From Paenibacillus sp. AN1007 (lineage in GTDB: Bacteria; Bacillota; Bacilli; Paenibacillales; Paenibacillaceae): a DNA stretch of 64,000 bases. The translations under genes were made by a program, and so were the position numbers. Location: contig NZ_CP159992.1 of NCBI RefSeq assembly GCF_040702995.1, positions 3,373,501-3,437,500 on the forward strand, written 5' to 3'. The notes under the pieces are model-generated. The model did not search any database. It was not told the DNA's origin and worked only from the letters and a program-made list of their open reading frames with translations. Below, in pieces: positions 1 through 8,929 of this stretch (position 1 is its first letter; each line of letters opens with the position of its first letter).

Positions 1-1864
1 CTTTACGCTCATCTTCAAAGACCATAAACGGATCTCCAGCGCCTGGAACTTCCGTCAGACCTGTAATCTCAACAGGTGTTGAAGGTCCAGCTTCTTTCAG
101 GCGGCGGCCCTTGTCATTGACCATTGCACGCACACGGCCGAAGCAGTTACCTGCTACGAATGCATCGCCGACTTTGAGTGTACCATGCTGCACGAGGATA
201 CGCGCAACCGGACCACGGCCTTTATCCAGTTCGGCTTCAATAACCGTACCACGAGCACGTTTGTTCGGATTTGCTTTGTACTCGTTCACTTCAGCAACGA
301 GCAAAATCATCTCAAGCAGTCCTTCAAGACCCATTCTTTGTTTCGCAGATACGTTTACAAAGATGGTATCTCCGCCCCATTCTTCCGGAACGAGTTCATA
401 GTTGGTCAGTTCCTGTTTCACTTTGTCCGGATCAGCACCCGGTTTGTCAATTTTGTTGACTGCAACGATAATCGGCAGACCCGCAGCTTTGGCGTGGTTA
501 ATTGCCTCAACCGTCTGCGGCATAACACCATCATCTGCAGCGACAACAATAATCGTCATATCCGTAACTTGTGCTCCACGTGCACGCATCGCAGTAAATG
601 CTTCGTGGCCAGGAGTATCAAGGAACGTGATTTTCTTATTGTTAATTTCAACCTGATAAGCACCGATATGCTGCGTAATTCCGCCTGCTTCGCCGCTAGA
701 TACATTCGTGGAACGGATTGCATCCAGCAATGTCGTTTTACCATGGTCGACGTGACCCATAATCGTTACAACTGGAGGGCGGGATTGAAGATCTGCAGGA
801 TCATCATTCTCTTCCACATTTTCAAAACGATCATCTTCAAGAACAATCTTCACTTCAACTTCAACACCGAATTCACCTGCGAGCAGCAGAATGGTATCAA
901 TGTCAAGTTCTTGGTTAATGGTTGCCATGACACCCATGCCAATAAGCTTTTTGATTACTTCGGAAGCATCCTTATGAAGAAGTTTTGCCGTTTCACCAAC
1001 AGTCATATCACCGCGAACGATGATTTTCTTAGGTGTGTTATCGATTTTTTCACGCTGTACGTACTGCTGTTGATTTCTGTTGCGATTGTTCTTGCCTCCG
1101 CGATTGTTGCGGAAATTACCACCACGATTGTCATCGAAGCGGCGTCCGCCACCACCACCGCTGTTGGAACGATTGCCGTTATTGCCGCCTGAACTGCCTT
1201 GGCCGCCTCTACGCTGGCCGCCTTGGCCTTGTCCCTGACTTTGGCCACCGCTGCGGTTACCACTGTTTCCAGTGCTTCCACCGCTGTTAGGTCCTGAAGA
1301 TCTGCTAGGACCGCCGCTGTTGTTCGGACGTTGACCCGATCCTTGCGGGCGGGACCCTGTATTTCCTTGACCACCTGAAGCTGGTCTTGGACGATTGCCT
1401 GATTGTCCTCCCTGACTTGAGCCTTGGGAAGTTGTTGTTCTGTTACGGCTATCTTGGCCGCTTGGTCTTTGAGTGCCATTGTTATTGTTGGAATTTGGTC
1501 TATTGTTCATACCTACCTGCTTTTCCTGTTGTATTTTTGTTTGTACGGGACTGCCGGTTGTACTGCTGCTCTTCGGCGTGTTCACTCCGCCGCCCGGCTT
1601 GCTGCTGTCCGCTGGTTTGTCACTGCGCACGGCCGAAGTCGCAACAGACTTGGCTTCGCTGCCTTGTTTCGACGCGGCAGTGGATTTAATATCTTTAAAA
1701 AATTGTTCCACCTTACCGACCGAACCATTCTCCATTACACTCATATGATTGTTAACGGGAATATCCAGTTTTTTAAGGATAGTAATAATTTCCTTACTGC
1801 TCATGTTAAGGGACTTCGCATATTCATAAACTCGCAATTTTTCCTTGTTTTCCTGTTTACTCAA
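1..1864 (-). CDS. infB: Translation initiation factor IF-2, partial (C-terminus beyond left edge)
   Basis: GTPase that places initiator tRNA on the 30S subunit and promotes subunit joining. The first ~621 residues are visible. The N-terminal helix domain contains [18 protein letters not shown] long low-complexity linker (about residues 118-268) is rich in Gly, Asn, Ser, Gln and Arg. A second small helical domain leads into the G domain with GHVDHGKTT (P-loop), DTPGHEAF and NKID, then the start of domain II. The start is TTG at 1864, 7 bases after an SD-like GGAGGTG, and overlaps the ylxQ stop by 8 bases, which suggests translational coupling. The gene is last in the visible rimP-nusA-rnpM-ylxQ-infB operon. 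Identity is certain; the end is cut by the window. Confidence 0.98.
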   Translation of the reverse strand, partial: MSKQENKEKLRVYEYAKSLNMSSKEIITILKKLDIPVNNHMSVMENGSVGKVEQFFKDIKSTAASKQGSEAKSVATSAVRSDKPADSSKPGGGVNTPKSSSTTGSPVQTKIQQEKQVGMNNRPNSNNNNGTQRPSGQDSRNRTTTSQGSSQGGQSGNRPRPASGGQGNTGSRPQGSGQRPNNSGGPSRSSGPNSGGSTGNSGNRSGGQSQGQGQGGQRRGGQGSSGGNNGNRSNSGGGGGRRFDDNRGGNFRNNRGGKNNRNRNQQQYVQREKIDNTPKKIIVRGDMTVGETAKLLHKDASEVIKKLIGMGVMATINQELDIDTILLLAGEFGVEVEVKIVLEDDRFENVEENDDPADLQSRPPVVTIMGHVDHGKTTLLDAIRSTNVSSGEAGGITQHIGAYQVEINNKKITFLDTPGHEAFTAMRARGAQVTDMTIIVVAADDGVMPQTVEAINHAKAAGLPIIVAVNKIDKPGADPDKVKQELTNYELVPEEWGGDTIFVNVSAKQRMGLEGLLEMILLVAEVNEYKANPNKRARGTVIEAELDKGRGPVARILVQHGTLKVGDAFVAGNCFGRVRAMVNDKGRRLKEAGPSTPVEITGLTEVPGAGDPFMVFEDERK

Positions 1865-2186
1865 TATACTCCACCTCCGACATTATACCGACTTGCTTGG
1901 AGATCATTTTTGCAAACCCAAGGTCTGTTACCGCAAGAACCACCCGCGTATCTTTACCGATGCTTGACCCTATGCGGTCGCGATCCAATCCGATAAGAAG
2001 CGGAACCTTGTAAGTAGCACATTTGTCGCGAAATTTCTTTTGTGTGTTTGCAGAAGCATCACCTGCAACAATAACCATCTTAGCTTCACCTGAACGGACT
2101 GCTTTGTGCACAATCTCATCACCTGTGAGCAGCTTGCCAGCGCGCATCGAGAGCCCGAGATAAGACAGCACTTTCGTATCACTCAT
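1857..2186 (-). CDS. rplGB: L7Ae-family ribosomal/RNA-binding protein YlxQ
   Basis: Small (109 aa) L7Ae/L30e-fold protein, expected to bind kink-turn RNA. The N-terminus reads [20 protein letters not shown], followed by the VIVAGDAS strand and the TYKVPLLIG segment typical of the family. It lies between rnpM and infB, its usual place in Bacillota. The ATG at 2186 overlaps the rnpM stop by 8 bases. An alternative ATG at 2192 lies closer to the AGGAG ribosome-binding site, so the N-terminus may be two residues longer. Function in vivo is not well established; the family call is firm. Confidence 0.93.
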   Translation of the reverse strand: MSDTKVLSYLGLSMRAGKLLTGDEIVHKAVRSGEAKMVIVAGDASANTQKKFRDKCATYKVPLLIGLDRDRIGSSIGKDTRVVLAVTDLGFAKMISKQVGIMSEVEYIE

Positions 2187-2487
2187 CCTCATCACGCTCC
2201 TGTGCAGCCATAAATTCATCCTCTACTGCAATAAAATCAGCGGCCAGCTGTTCATAGATTTCTGGTGAAACTTTCCCCTTCAACGCCCGATCCAAAGCCC
2301 GGTTTTTAAGCGCAAGCTTAAAGCAGGACTCTTTGCCGCATAGATATGCGCCGCGTCCGGACTTTTTGCCAGTCAAATCAATCAGCACTTCATCCTCAGG
2401 TGTTTTAACGATGCGAATGAGCTGCTTCTTGGGCATCATTTCCTGGCATGCCACACATTTGCGCAGCGGCACTTTTTTTGATTTCAT
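2179..2487 (-). CDS. rnpM: RNase P modulator RnpM (YlxR family)
   Basis: A 102-aa basic protein of the YlxR/DUF448 family, recently assigned as a modulator of RNase P in Bacillus. It has the family signature RKCVACQEM near residue 9, the Arg-rich strand LIRIVKTPEDEV, and the SGRGAYLC motif followed by a second Cys (GKESCF). The acidic tail after about residue 85 is a local feature. It lies between nusA and ylxQ, as in other Bacillota, with 25 bases to nusA. Function is inferred from family and synteny. Confidence 0.93.
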   Translation of the reverse strand: MKSKKVPLRKCVACQEMMPKKQLIRIVKTPEDEVLIDLTGKKSGRGAYLCGKESCFKLALKNRALDRALKGKVSPEIYEQLAADFIAVEDEFMAAQERDEDE

Positions 2488-2512
2488 ACGTCAGCGCCCC
2501 CCGTGCTTTCCT

Positions 2513-3610
2513 TTAGTCGACGGAGACGGAATCCTGATGCATTTCCGAAGAAGAATCTTTTTCTCTGCCGAATTCCTGCTCCGCCTGGCTCTCGCTCTTA
2601 ATGTCGATTTTCCAGCCTGTCAATTTGGCTGCCAATCTGGCATTTTGACCTTTGATGCCAATGGCAAGAGACAGTTGATAGTCAGGAACAATCACCCGAG
2701 CCATCTTCTCCTCTTCGAACACATGAACTTCCAACACTTTGGAAGGACTCAGTGCATTAGCCACATATTCATCCACTTGTTCGGAATAACGAACGATGTC
2801 AATTTTCTCACCGCGCAGCTCACCCACAATGGTCTGCACGCGCATTCCTTTTGGACCTACGCATGATCCAACCGGGTCCACTTCCTCATTGCGGGAATGA
2901 ACTGCAATTTTGGAGCGGAACCCTGCCTCACGGGCAACGGAGCGAATTTCGACTACGCCGTCGAAAATTTCGGGTACTTCCAATTCAAAGAGACGTTTCA
3001 AAAGCCCAGGATGAGTACGGGACAAAATGATTTGCGGCCCTTTAGTCGTATTCTCGACCTTGGTGATATACGCCTTGATGCGGTCACCATGAACAAACTT
3101 CTCGTTCGGCATTAATTCGGTGAGCGGAAGAGCCGCTTCGATTTTGCCCAGATCGATGTAGATATTGCGCAAATCCTGACGCTGCACTACTCCCGTAACG
3201 ATATCTTCTTCCTTATCTACGAAAGCATTGTAGATCAGGCCGCGTTCGGCTTCACGAATCCGCTGGGTAACAACCTGTTTGGCCGTCTGTGCGGCGATAC
3301 GTCCAAAGTCGCGCGGCGTAACTTCAATCTCCGCAATATCTTCCAACTGGAAGTGTGGGTTAATTTCCCGTGCAGCAGGTAGTGAAATTTCGGTGCGCGA
3401 ATCCAGAACTTCTTCCACGATCAGCTTGCGGGCATACACCCGAATAACCCCCGTATTGCGGTTCATGTCCACACGTACATTCTGTGCAGTGTTGAAATTA
3501 CGCTTGTAGCTGGAGATAAGTGCAGCCTCAATCGCTTCAAAAAGCACATCCTTACTGATCCCTTTCTCCCGTTCCAATTCATTCATTGCTTCAATAAAAT
3601 CCATACTCAT
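2513..3610 (-). CDS. nusA: Transcription termination/antitermination factor NusA
   Basis: RNA polymerase-associated factor controlling pausing, termination and antitermination. It has 365 residues: an N-terminal RNAP-binding domain starting near MDFIEAMNELEREKGIS, an S1 domain (about 130-200), and KH1/KH2 domains including VDPVGSCVGPKGMRVQTIV and the later AIGIKGQNARLAAKLTGW. It lacks the C-terminal acidic repeats of E. coli NusA, as is normal in Bacillota, and ends in a short Ser/Glu-rich tail. The ATG at 3610 follows a GGGGG ribosome-binding site by ten bases. A second ATG two codons on is possible. It is the second gene of the rimP operon. Confidence 0.97.
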   Translation of the reverse strand: MSMDFIEAMNELEREKGISKDVLFEAIEAALISSYKRNFNTAQNVRVDMNRNTGVIRVYARKLIVEEVLDSRTEISLPAAREINPHFQLEDIAEIEVTPRDFGRIAAQTAKQVVTQRIREAERGLIYNAFVDKEEDIVTGVVQRQDLRNIYIDLGKIEAALPLTELMPNEKFVHGDRIKAYITKVENTTKGPQIILSRTHPGLLKRLFELEVPEIFDGVVEIRSVAREAGFRSKIAVHSRNEEVDPVGSCVGPKGMRVQTIVGELRGEKIDIVRYSEQVDEYVANALSPSKVLEVHVFEEEKMARVIVPDYQLSLAIGIKGQNARLAAKLTGWKIDIKSESQAEQEFGREKDSSSEMHQDSVSVD

Positions 3611-3733
3611 GAATGTTGATCCCCCTTTCAAACATGGCATCTCATACGTAAAACGGCGAAAGGCTCGCAACTTGTGAGCACCTTGCCGTTAACGTGAGAT
3701 GTGTCTTTTTCATTAATCAAGTGAACAAGGCAC

Positions 3734-4195
3734 TTAGAACAAAATAGCCAAACGCGCGCTGGCAACCTTTTCATAAGAAATGGTATGCTGCTTTTTGCCT
3801 GCTTCGATGACAAGTTCCCCGTTATCAAAGGATATCAGCTTGCCTTCGAACTCCTTCATTCCATTCACCGGCTCGTAGGTTGTAACAAAAACATTTTTGC
3901 CTACAGCTTTGGCAACATCCTCCGCTTTTTTCAGTGGACGTTCCGCACCGGGAGAAGACACTTCAAGGAAATAGACAGATGGAATCGGATCGTTCTCATC
4001 CAGCTTGGCGCTCAGCTTTTCGCTGATCAAGACACAATCGTCGATGTCGATTCCACCTTCTTTGTCGACATACACCCGTAAAAACCAGCTGCTGCCTTCT
4101 TTGACGTATTCGATGTCAACCAGCTCGAAGCCTTGTTCATTCAAGTAGGGTTGGATCATTTCTTCCACGGTAGATTTAATATTCGTTGTGCTCAA
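3734..4195 (-). CDS. rimP: Ribosome maturation factor RimP
   Basis: 30S subunit assembly factor, 153 aa, two domains. Visible family features are the GFELVDIEYVKEG strand, LRVYVDK, the GIDIDDCVLISEKLSAKLDE helix and EVSSPGAERPLKK. The C-terminal SH3-like domain includes KLISFDNGELVI. The start is a TTG at 4195 placed nine bases after GGAGG; no better ATG exists. It is the first gene of the operon driven by the promoter at 4335-4363 and has a ~130-base leader. Confidence 0.96.
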   Translation of the reverse strand: MSTTNIKSTVEEMIQPYLNEQGFELVDIEYVKEGSSWFLRVYVDKEGGIDIDDCVLISEKLSAKLDENDPIPSVYFLEVSSPGAERPLKKAEDVAKAVGKNVFVTTYEPVNGMKEFEGKLISFDNGELVIEAGKKQHTISYEKVASARLAILF

Positions 4196-4277
4196 AACCG
4201 ATAACCTCCAACTTAGGTTACACCAGCTAGAATCGCTGGCAGATGATTAAATACCCAAGATTCATGTATACCAAAGA

Positions 4278-4305
4278 CTAAAGAGTGGGTTTCCCCACTC
4301 TTCAG
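4278..4305 (-). promoter_or_regulatory. Leader hairpin upstream of rimP (possible attenuator)
   Basis: A 9-bp perfect stem (AAGAGTGGG paired with CCCACTCTT, 4-base loop), extendable by two pairs past a mismatch, lies in the rimP 5' leader. On the minus strand it is followed by a moderately U-rich stretch (TTTAGTCTTTGG), so partial termination is possible. It lies downstream of the rimP promoter and so cannot terminate polC transcripts alone; it would act on both. Its role is inference. Confidence 0.5.
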
Positions 4306-4334
4306 AAATTCGTACTATCTCGTTCACTTCAAAA

Positions 4335-4363
4335 ATTATAACATAGTCTGGTAATAGTGACAA
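4335..4363 (-). promoter_or_regulatory. Sigma-A-type promoter for rimP-nusA-infB operon
   Basis: On the minus strand, TTGTCA (-35, plus positions 4358-4363) and a perfect TATAAT (-10, 4335-4340) are separated by exactly 17 bases. Transcription would start near 4328 and give a ~130-nt leader before rimP. This is one of the two best promoter matches in the window. Confidence 0.85.
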
Positions 4364-4455
4364 GTAAGCGATCCTCTGCACAGCGGCCCCACTAATGAAG
4401 GAAAAATCAGATCGACCCCGGAGCTGTCATTCAAAACACGTTGATCACAGCTCGT

Positions 4456-7400
4456 CTAGAACAGGGAAAGCTGGTTGCTCTCAGGCAGACCTCGGAAACA
4501 TCCCATGTTCGTAAGCAGCTCCACAATCGTTTTGGTCGCTTTCGATTTCTGCTGGAAATCCTCAATCGACAAGAATTCACCATGTTCACGGGCAGCGGCA
4601 ATATTACGTGCCGCGTTATCCCCGATCCCTGCAAGTGCGGAGAATGGAGGAATCAATGACTTTCCATCCACGATGAACTTTGTCGCTTCCGAACGGTACA
4701 GATCAATCGGTTTAAGCGAGAAACCGCGGGCGGACATCTCCAGTGCCATTTCAAGAACAGGCAGCATGTTTTTCTCTTTTGGCGGTGCCTGGAAGCCGAG
4801 CTGCTCAATCTCTACGATTTTGCGATAGATGGCCTCATAACCTTGGCACACCAACTCGATGTCCAACTCGTCTGCACGAACGGTAAAGTAAGTTGCATAA
4901 TATTCAATCGGATGATACAGCTTGAAAAATGCTGTACGTACCGCCGAAATTACGTAAGCAGCCGCGTGGGCTTTCGGGAACATGTACTGGATTTTGAGAC
5001 AGGAATCAATATACCACTGCGGCACTTTGCAGTTCTTCATCTCGTCAATCCATTCCTGCGGCAGTCCGCGCCCTTTACGAACACTCTCTGTAATCTTAAA
5101 GGCCAGACTCGCATCCATTCCCGCCTTGTAGATCAGGAACAGCATGATGTCATCCCGGCAGCCGATAACGGTTTTGATGTTACATGTGCCGTTTTTGATC
5201 AGGTCCTGGGCATTGCCCAGCCAAACTCCCGTACCGTGAGATAGTCCCGAAATCTGCAATAAATCGGCAAAAGATGACGGCTGAGATTCGACAAGCATCT
5301 GACGTACGAATTTGGTTCCCATCTCCGGCACACCAAAGGTCGCAACAGGAGAGCGAATCTGCTCCGGCGTTACACCAAGGGCATCCGTGGAGTTAAACAT
5401 GCTCATTACTTTGGGATCATTCATCGGAATGGTTGTTGGATCAACACCTGTGAGATCCTGCAGCATACGCATCATCGTCGGATCATCGTGTCCCAGAATA
5501 TCAAGCTTCAGCAGATTTTCTTCAAAAGCGTGATAGTCAAAGTGGGTTGTTTTCCACTCGGCTGTTACATCATCTGCCGGATACTGAACAGGAGTGACAT
5601 CTTCCACTTCAATGTAATCCGGAACAACAACAATTCCGCCGGGGTGCTGTCCTGTACTTCGCTTCACTCCTGTACAACCGGAAGCCAGACGATTCAGCTC
5701 AGCCCCGCGCCATTTCTTATGATGTTCTTCCTCATATTTCTTCGCAAAACCAAATGCTGTTTTCTCCGCAACCGTACCGATCGTCCCTGCACGAAATACA
5801 CTCTTCTCACTAAAAAGTACTTTCGTGTAGTTATGGGCATGCGGTTGATAATCCCCCGAGAAGTTCAAGTCGATATCGGGAACTTTGTCCCCTTTAAACC
5901 CAAGGAAGGTTTCAAACGGAATATCCTGCCCTTCCCCTTTGAGGCTGCCCCCACAATTAGGGCAAGGTTTCTCCGGAAGGTCGAACCCACTCGGTACACT
6001 GCCGTCCAGGAACCATTCACTGTGCTTGCACTCCGGATTCACACAGATATAATGAGCCGGAAGCGGATTAACCTCTGAAATTCCCAGAAAGGTCGCTACA
6101 ACGGACGAACCTACCGAACCCCTTGAACCTACCAGGTAACCGTCCTGATTCGATTTTTTCACCAATCGTTCCGAAATCAGGTAGTTGGCAGAGAATCCAT
6201 ATTTGATGATTGGCTGCAGTTCTTTCTCCAGCCGCGCCACAATGACTTCAGGCAAATCTTCGCCATAGATCGACTTGGCCGTATTATAACAAGTGTTTCG
6301 GATCTCTTCGTCCGCACCTTCCAAAATGGGTGTGAACAGCTTGTCCGGGAACAGCTTGATTTCCTCGAAACGGTCAGCCAGCTCGATCGTGTTTGTGACC
6401 ACAACCTCATACGCTTTATCTTGACCAAGGAACTGGAATTCCTCCAGCATTTCGGCTGTCGTTCTAAAATGGGCATCAGGTTTGCGCTGATCTTTAAGCG
6501 GACTGAATCCTGTTATACCATGAATCGTAATATCCCGATAAATTTTGTCTCTTGGTTCCAGGTAATGCACATTGCCTGTAGCAATAACCGGTTTATTCAG
6601 TTTTGCTCCGATATCGACCACTTTACGAACCGCCAGTTTCAGTTCTTCAGGCGTGGCGACAAGTCCTTTGTCCACCAAGTGCATATACATGGTCAGAGGT
6701 TGAATCTCCAGAATGTCGTAAAATTCGGCAATCTCCTCCGCCTCTTCCACCGATTTGTTTAATACAGCCTCAAAGAACTCGCCTTTTTCACAACCGGATA
6801 TGACAACAAGCCCTTCACGCAGACTTACCAATTTGGACTTCGGGATACACGCAACACGCTTGAAATATTCTGTATGAGACAGGGATACCAGCTTGTACAG
6901 ATTTTTCTTGCCTACATCATTCAAAGCATAAATTCCACAGTGGAAAGGACGTGTATTAGATAAGTCCACACCGACAAAATCGTTCAATCGGTCCAGCATC
7001 GTCAGACCTTTTAATTGAGCAGCATCATTGATAAGGCCATTCAGGATACCTGCGAGAGCAATCGTATCGTCAATCGCCCGGTGATGGCTTTCCAGCGCTA
7101 CTTTGTACTTGTCCGCGAGCGTATTCAACCGGTGATTTTTCATTTTTGGATACAAAAGCCGCGCCAGCTCTAGTGTGTCAAGTACCGGGTTTGGCATCTC
7201 AGGCATGTTCAGATTTTTGAGCGTGGCCTGAATAAAGCCCATATCAAACCGTGCATTGTGCGCGACCAATACTCCATCTCCTGCAAAGGTAACAAAGTCA
7301 CGAATAACCGGTTCAAGCTCTGGTGCATCTTTTACCATCTCATCCGTTATGTTTGTCAGCTGCTGAATGTTGTACGGAATCCGTTCATGCGGATTGACAA

Positions 7401-8778
7401 AAGTGGCAAATCGATCTATCTCTTTCCCTTCATGCACCTTAACTGCCGCAATCTCGATGATTTTGTTCTGAGTGACCGACAGACCGGTAGTCTCAATATC
7501 AAATACGATATACGTGGCCGTTTTCAAATCAATCGCCTGCGGATTCAGAACTACGGCTACGGAATCATTCACCACATTGGCTTCCAGACCATAGATCATT
7601 TTAATCCCATTTTTCTTCGCTGCCTTGGATGCTTCCGGGTAAACCTGCACACCGCCATGATCAGTAACGGCAATCGCTTTGTGTCCCCACTCCGCAGCTG
7701 TTTTCACATATTTATCAATAGATGTTACGGCATCCATCGTACTCATTGTGGAGTGCAGGTGGAATTCAACCCGTTTCTCCTCGGCTGTATCCTTACGGGA
7801 CGGCGGTGCCTTGATCTCTGTCAGATCCGAAGGAATCATAGCCAGTTCCGGAATTTGCATGAACCGATCGTACTCTACACGTCCGCGAACTTTTACCCAT
7901 TTTCCATTCGCAAGCAGGCTGAGAATTTTGACATCCTCTTTGGTTTTGGCAAACATCTTCATCTGCATCGAATCCGTAAAGTCCGTCAGGTAGAAGGTGA
8001 ACAGCGTATTTCCATTCCGCAATTCCTTGCGGTCCAGACCAAATATCGTCCCTTGAAGTGTGATTTTTTTCTCTTCATCCTGGACTTCCTGCATAGGCAC
8101 AGCTGGTTCTTTGATCTCATAACCCATCTGCAGCCGCACATCGCCCTGTTCTTCATCTTCCGGCATTTCAGTCTCGATGACTTCACTCATCATCTTCTCG
8201 ATAACCTGCCGCTCTTCGACCTTCTTCTGAGCCTGGAACTGTTCCATGGCCTCTCTATTGCTTCCTGCTTCACCTACCTGCATTTTGATGCGCAAAGGCA
8301 GGTGGAAGTACTTTTCATAGAACCTCGTTATAGCCTGGTCAATCTGTTTCTTGCGTGCCAGTTCCATTGAAGTAGAATCACTCATCGTCAGCTCGAGCAG
8401 ATCCGCTTCACATTCGATGGTTGCCCGGTTCATCCAGCCATTTACGGACGGAATTTCACGCGTAACCCACTCCAGAAAAAGGTTCCAGTATTCATTCACG
8501 ATATCGCCCGCGAGTACCTTTTCCGAATACTTAAAGGCAAACGTTATTTTTGCAATATGATTCATTTTCTCTTGAATATGCAGACTGAACGTTCGATAGA
8601 TTGGTGCAGGCACGAGCGTATCCTTACCAATCTGAATATGCCATTCGCGATTCGTGCGATTTGTCTCGACCTGTTCAATCCAGCCATCCAGGAAATAAGG
8701 GTCTGTCAAACCTGACGGAAGCTCTGCCTGTTTCATCAACAACTCAAACCGTTTTCTCTTCTCCTCGAATCCACTCAT
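4456..8778 (-). CDS. polC: DNA polymerase III alpha subunit, PolC type
   Basis: Replicative DNA polymerase of low-GC Gram-positives, 1440 aa, close to the ~1437 of B. subtilis. Order of parts: an N-terminal domain, an OB fold (about 235-330), and a PHP domain (VEFHLHSTMSTMDAV) split by a DEDD 3'-5' exonuclease (IVFDIETTGLSVTQNKIIEI; later HNARFDMGF and SHHRAIDDT). Then comes the polymerase core with PDIDLNFSGDYQ and STGQHPGG, and the zinc-binding cluster CVNPECK...CPNCGG. It ends in NQLSLF, resembling a beta-clamp-binding motif. The ATG at 8778 follows AGGAGG by six bases. It lies downstream of proS and upstream of the rimP promoter. Confidence 0.98.
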   Translation of the reverse strand: MSGFEEKRKRFELLMKQAELPSGLTDPYFLDGWIEQVETNRTNREWHIQIGKDTLVPAPIYRTFSLHIQEKMNHIAKITFAFKYSEKVLAGDIVNEYWNLFLEWVTREIPSVNGWMNRATIECEADLLELTMSDSTSMELARKKQIDQAITRFYEKYFHLPLRIKMQVGEAGSNREAMEQFQAQKKVEERQVIEKMMSEVIETEMPEDEEQGDVRLQMGYEIKEPAVPMQEVQDEEKKITLQGTIFGLDRKELRNGNTLFTFYLTDFTDSMQMKMFAKTKEDVKILSLLANGKWVKVRGRVEYDRFMQIPELAMIPSDLTEIKAPPSRKDTAEEKRVEFHLHSTMSTMDAVTSIDKYVKTAAEWGHKAIAVTDHGGVQVYPEASKAAKKNGIKMIYGLEANVVNDSVAVVLNPQAIDLKTATYIVFDIETTGLSVTQNKIIEIAAVKVHEGKEIDRFATFVNPHERIPYNIQQLTNITDEMVKDAPELEPVIRDFVTFAGDGVLVAHNARFDMGFIQATLKNLNMPEMPNPVLDTLELARLLYPKMKNHRLNTLADKYKVALESHHRAIDDTIALAGILNGLINDAAQLKGLTMLDRLNDFVGVDLSNTRPFHCGIYALNDVGKKNLYKLVSLSHTEYFKRVACIPKSKLVSLREGLVVISGCEKGEFFEAVLNKSVEEAEEIAEFYDILEIQPLTMYMHLVDKGLVATPEELKLAVRKVVDIGAKLNKPVIATGNVHYLEPRDKIYRDITIHGITGFSPLKDQRKPDAHFRTTAEMLEEFQFLGQDKAYEVVVTNTIELADRFEEIKLFPDKLFTPILEGADEEIRNTCYNTAKSIYGEDLPEVIVARLEKELQPIIKYGFSANYLISERLVKKSNQDGYLVGSRGSVGSSVVATFLGISEVNPLPAHYICVNPECKHSEWFLDGSVPSGFDLPEKPCPNCGGSLKGEGQDIPFETFLGFKGDKVPDIDLNFSGDYQPHAHNYTKVLFSEKSVFRAGTIGTVAEKTAFGFAKKYEEEHHKKWRGAELNRLASGCTGVKRSTGQHPGGIVVVPDYIEVEDVTPVQYPADDVTAEWKTTHFDYHAFEENLLKLDILGHDDPTMMRMLQDLTGVDPTTIPMNDPKVMSMFNSTDALGVTPEQIRSPVATFGVPEMGTKFVRQMLVESQPSSFADLLQISGLSHGTGVWLGNAQDLIKNGTCNIKTVIGCRDDIMLFLIYKAGMDASLAFKITESVRKGRGLPQEWIDEMKNCKVPQWYIDSCLKIQYMFPKAHAAAYVISAVRTAFFKLYHPIEYYATYFTVRADELDIELVCQGYEAIYRKIVEIEQLGFQAPPKEKNMLPVLEMALEMSARGFSLKPIDLYRSEATKFIVDGKSLIPPFSALAGIGDNAARNIAAAREHGEFLSIEDFQQKSKATKTIVELLTNMGCFRGLPESNQLSLF

Positions 8779-8929
8779 TGTGTTCCTCCTGTACCCCCTT
8801 AAAACATGAAAAGCCCCTGTATTCAAAAATGTCCCCGATCCGAACCCGCACCGATCCATTTTATCCGACAGAAGCTCTTCATTCATGACTTAAACCAGTG
8901 AATAAGCTTTCTTTGTCAAGCTCTTCTGA

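Noticed and set aside
185..1192. Long plus-strand open frame (335 aa) opposite infB
   Set aside because: Mirror of the infB reading frame; low-complexity and hydrophobic runs, no ribosome-binding site, no recognisable domain.
7258..8370. Plus-strand open frame (370 aa) opposite polC
   Set aside because: Antisense shadow of a conserved gene; composition follows the complementary codons and there is no start signal.
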